Source: Bacillota bacterium
Lineage (GTDB): Bacteria; Bacillota; Thermosediminibacteria; Thermosediminibacterales; Thermosediminibacteraceae
Direction: 5' to 3'
Assembly (NCBI GenBank): GCA_003242255.1
Contig: QGUT01000105.1
Coordinates: 1-5,961, forward strand
Length of the DNA: 5,961 bases
Positions 4,841 through 5,961 of the stretch are shown here, one piece after another (position 1 is the stretch's first letter; each line of letters opens with the position of its first letter). The notes beneath the pieces were generated by a model. It searched no databases, was not told the DNA's origin, and worked only from the letters and a program-made list of their open reading frames with translations. The position numbers were made by a program, and so were the translations under genes.

Positions 4841-5961
4841 CGACCTCACTCCCCTTGCCTGCACCTGCCGGTATGAAAAATCTGACAACTGTCCCCATCA
4901 TGGGTTTCGACATTATCTTTAACCGGCTTCGGGGGCCGTAAAGGTTTTCCAATCTCCGGTTTACGTTGAAAAGTCCTATCCTGTCCGCAGGCTCTTCTTC
5001 GTTCAGGAATTCTCTTATCCTGGCCTCATCGAAGCCCATGCCATCGTCAGAGACCGTAAGTTCCACGCCGTCCTCCACCTTTTTGGCCCGGATTATCACG
5101 GTACCACCTTCCCTTTTGGGGAAAATCCCGTGCTTTACGGCGTTTTCCACCAGGGGCTGGAGTATGAGAGGCGGCACCATGACACCGCTCATGGGCTCCA
5201 GGTCGTAAACCACCCGGAGCCTGTCCCCAAATCTTGCCTGCTCGATGGCAAGATAAGCCTTCACGTGCTCTATCTCCTGCTCGAGAGGGACCGTCTCCTT
5301 CCCGGTGCTCAAATTTTTTCTAAAAAATTCGCCCAGGTGTATGAGCAGGGCCCTCGCCTTCTCCGGGTCCCTGCGGCAGATGGAAATGATGGTGTTCAAG
5401 GCGTTAAAAAGGAAGTGGGGATTTATCTGGGACTGCAGGGCCCTGAGTTCGGCCCTCGCCAGGAGCTGGGCCTGGCGCTCCATCCTTGAAAGCTCAAGCT
5501 GCGTGGAAAAGAGTTGGGCAAGTCCCTGGGCCAATCTTATGTCCACGCTGCTTATGCTGTTTTCCCTCGTCCTGTAAAGCTTGAGGCACCCCACCATCCG
5601 GTCCCTTTCCATCAGCGGCACTATCACCGCCGCCTTGAGGGGACATTTTTCATGGTCGCACTCGATATCCTCCCTGCTGGAAGCCACGTAGAATTCTCCG
5701 CTCGAGAGCACCTTCCTCGTGGCCTCGGTCTGGACGGCAATCCCTGTCCTGTGATGGTCTTCCCCGACACCGACGTGGGCCAGTATCTTCTTGTCGTCGG
5801 TGATGGAGACGGCGTCGTAGTTTGCTTTCTGGTATATTATCTTCGCTGTTTTGTAGGCCGAAAACTCGCTTAAGCCCTGTCTTAAATAGGGCAGGGTTTC
5901 CGCCGCTATATCCAGAGCCAGTTGGGCCTGGTAAGCCCCCGCCTTTTCCTGTTCCATGAAG
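4812..5961 (-). CDS. LytS-type sensor histidine kinase, N-terminal membrane part outside window
   Basis: About 382 residues are visible and the frame is open at the right edge, so the start lies outside. Counting from the Met at 5957: the linker AETLPYLRQGLS (19-30) leads into a GAF-like domain (about 30-155). A coiled-coil region (about 155-175) precedes the His_kinase domain with phospho-acceptor H181 in QINPHFLFNALNTI (177-190). The ATPase domain has the N-box LQPLVENAVKHG (266-277), DDGMGF (304-309) and GLFNVNRRL (328-336). LytS/BtsS proteins are about 560-600 aa with several N-terminal membrane helices (5TMR-LYT), so about 180-200 residues are missing. The GAF domain holds C100-x-H-x2-C105 before PLKAAVIVPL. 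Family members sense pyruvate or cell-surface state; the ligand here is inferred from the cstA neighbour. The gene overlaps the regulator by 29 bases. Confidence 0.94.
   Translation of the reverse strand, partial: FMEQEKAGAYQAQLALDIAAETLPYLRQGLSEFSAYKTAKIIYQKANYDAVSITDDKKILAHVGVGEDHHRTGIAVQTEATRKVLSSGEFYVASSREDIECDHEKCPLKAAVIVPLMERDRMVGCLKLYRTRENSISSVDIRLAQGLAQLFSTQLELSRMERQAQLLARAELRALQSQINPHFLFNALNTIISICRRDPEKARALLIHLGEFFRKNLSTGKETVPLEQEIEHVKAYLAIEQARFGDRLRVVYDLEPMSGVMVPPLILQPLVENAVKHGIFPKREGGTVIIRAKKVEDGVELTVSDDGMGFDEARIREFLNEEEPADRIGLFNVNRRLENLYGPRSRLKIMSKPMMGTVVRFFIPAGAGKGSEVDGAYGAFGR

Noticed and set aside
4841..4888. Longer N-terminus for the response regulator
   Set aside because: The extra 16 residues lie within the kinase coding region, do not match receiver domains, and the downstream ATG has a good ribosome site at proper spacing.

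Overview
The window reads as chromosomal DNA from an anaerobic, probably thermophilic, Gram-positive Clostridia-type bacterium. The evidence is roughly balanced base composition in genes with A/T-rich spacers, strong GGAGG ribosome sites, two likely TTG starts, a single-cluster [4Fe-4S] ferredoxin of the Thermotoga type, the short (~476 aa) CstA form and a LytS/LytR-type two-component system. This placement is inference; no rRNA or marker gene is present. No tRNA, CRISPR array, insertion sequence or prophage gene was seen. All spacers are under 170 bases.

Layout, left to right. (1) An iron-dependent alcohol dehydrogenase on the minus strand, cut by the left edge (1-839). (2) A 151-base divergent spacer with two back-to-back extended -10 promoters and an inverted repeat. 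(3) D-alanine--D-alanine ligase, ddl, on the plus strand (991-2085). (4) A 161-base convergent spacer with a hairpin, a 14-bp palindrome and a bidirectional terminator. (5) Four minus-strand genes in transcription order from the right edge: a LytS-type sensor kinase (cut by the right edge), its LytTR response regulator (29-base overlap with the kinase), a CstA-family transporter and a small ferredoxin.

How the genes may work together. LytS/BtsS-type kinases with LytTR regulators control pyruvate (or peptide) transporters in well-studied bacteria: BtsSR-btsT in E. coli and LytST-pftAB in Bacillus. BtsT is itself a CstA-family protein. The kinase-regulator-cstA order here therefore suggests a self-contained pyruvate/peptide sensing and uptake unit. 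In support, an exact 8-bp direct repeat with a 21-bp period (CGGTTTTC-N13-CGGTTTTC) lies between the regulator gene and the cstA promoter region, the geometry expected for a LytTR dimer site. The ferredoxin, which has its own promoter just after cstA, could accept electrons from pyruvate oxidation; that link is speculative. The ddl and alcohol dehydrogenase genes look like independent housekeeping or fermentation genes.
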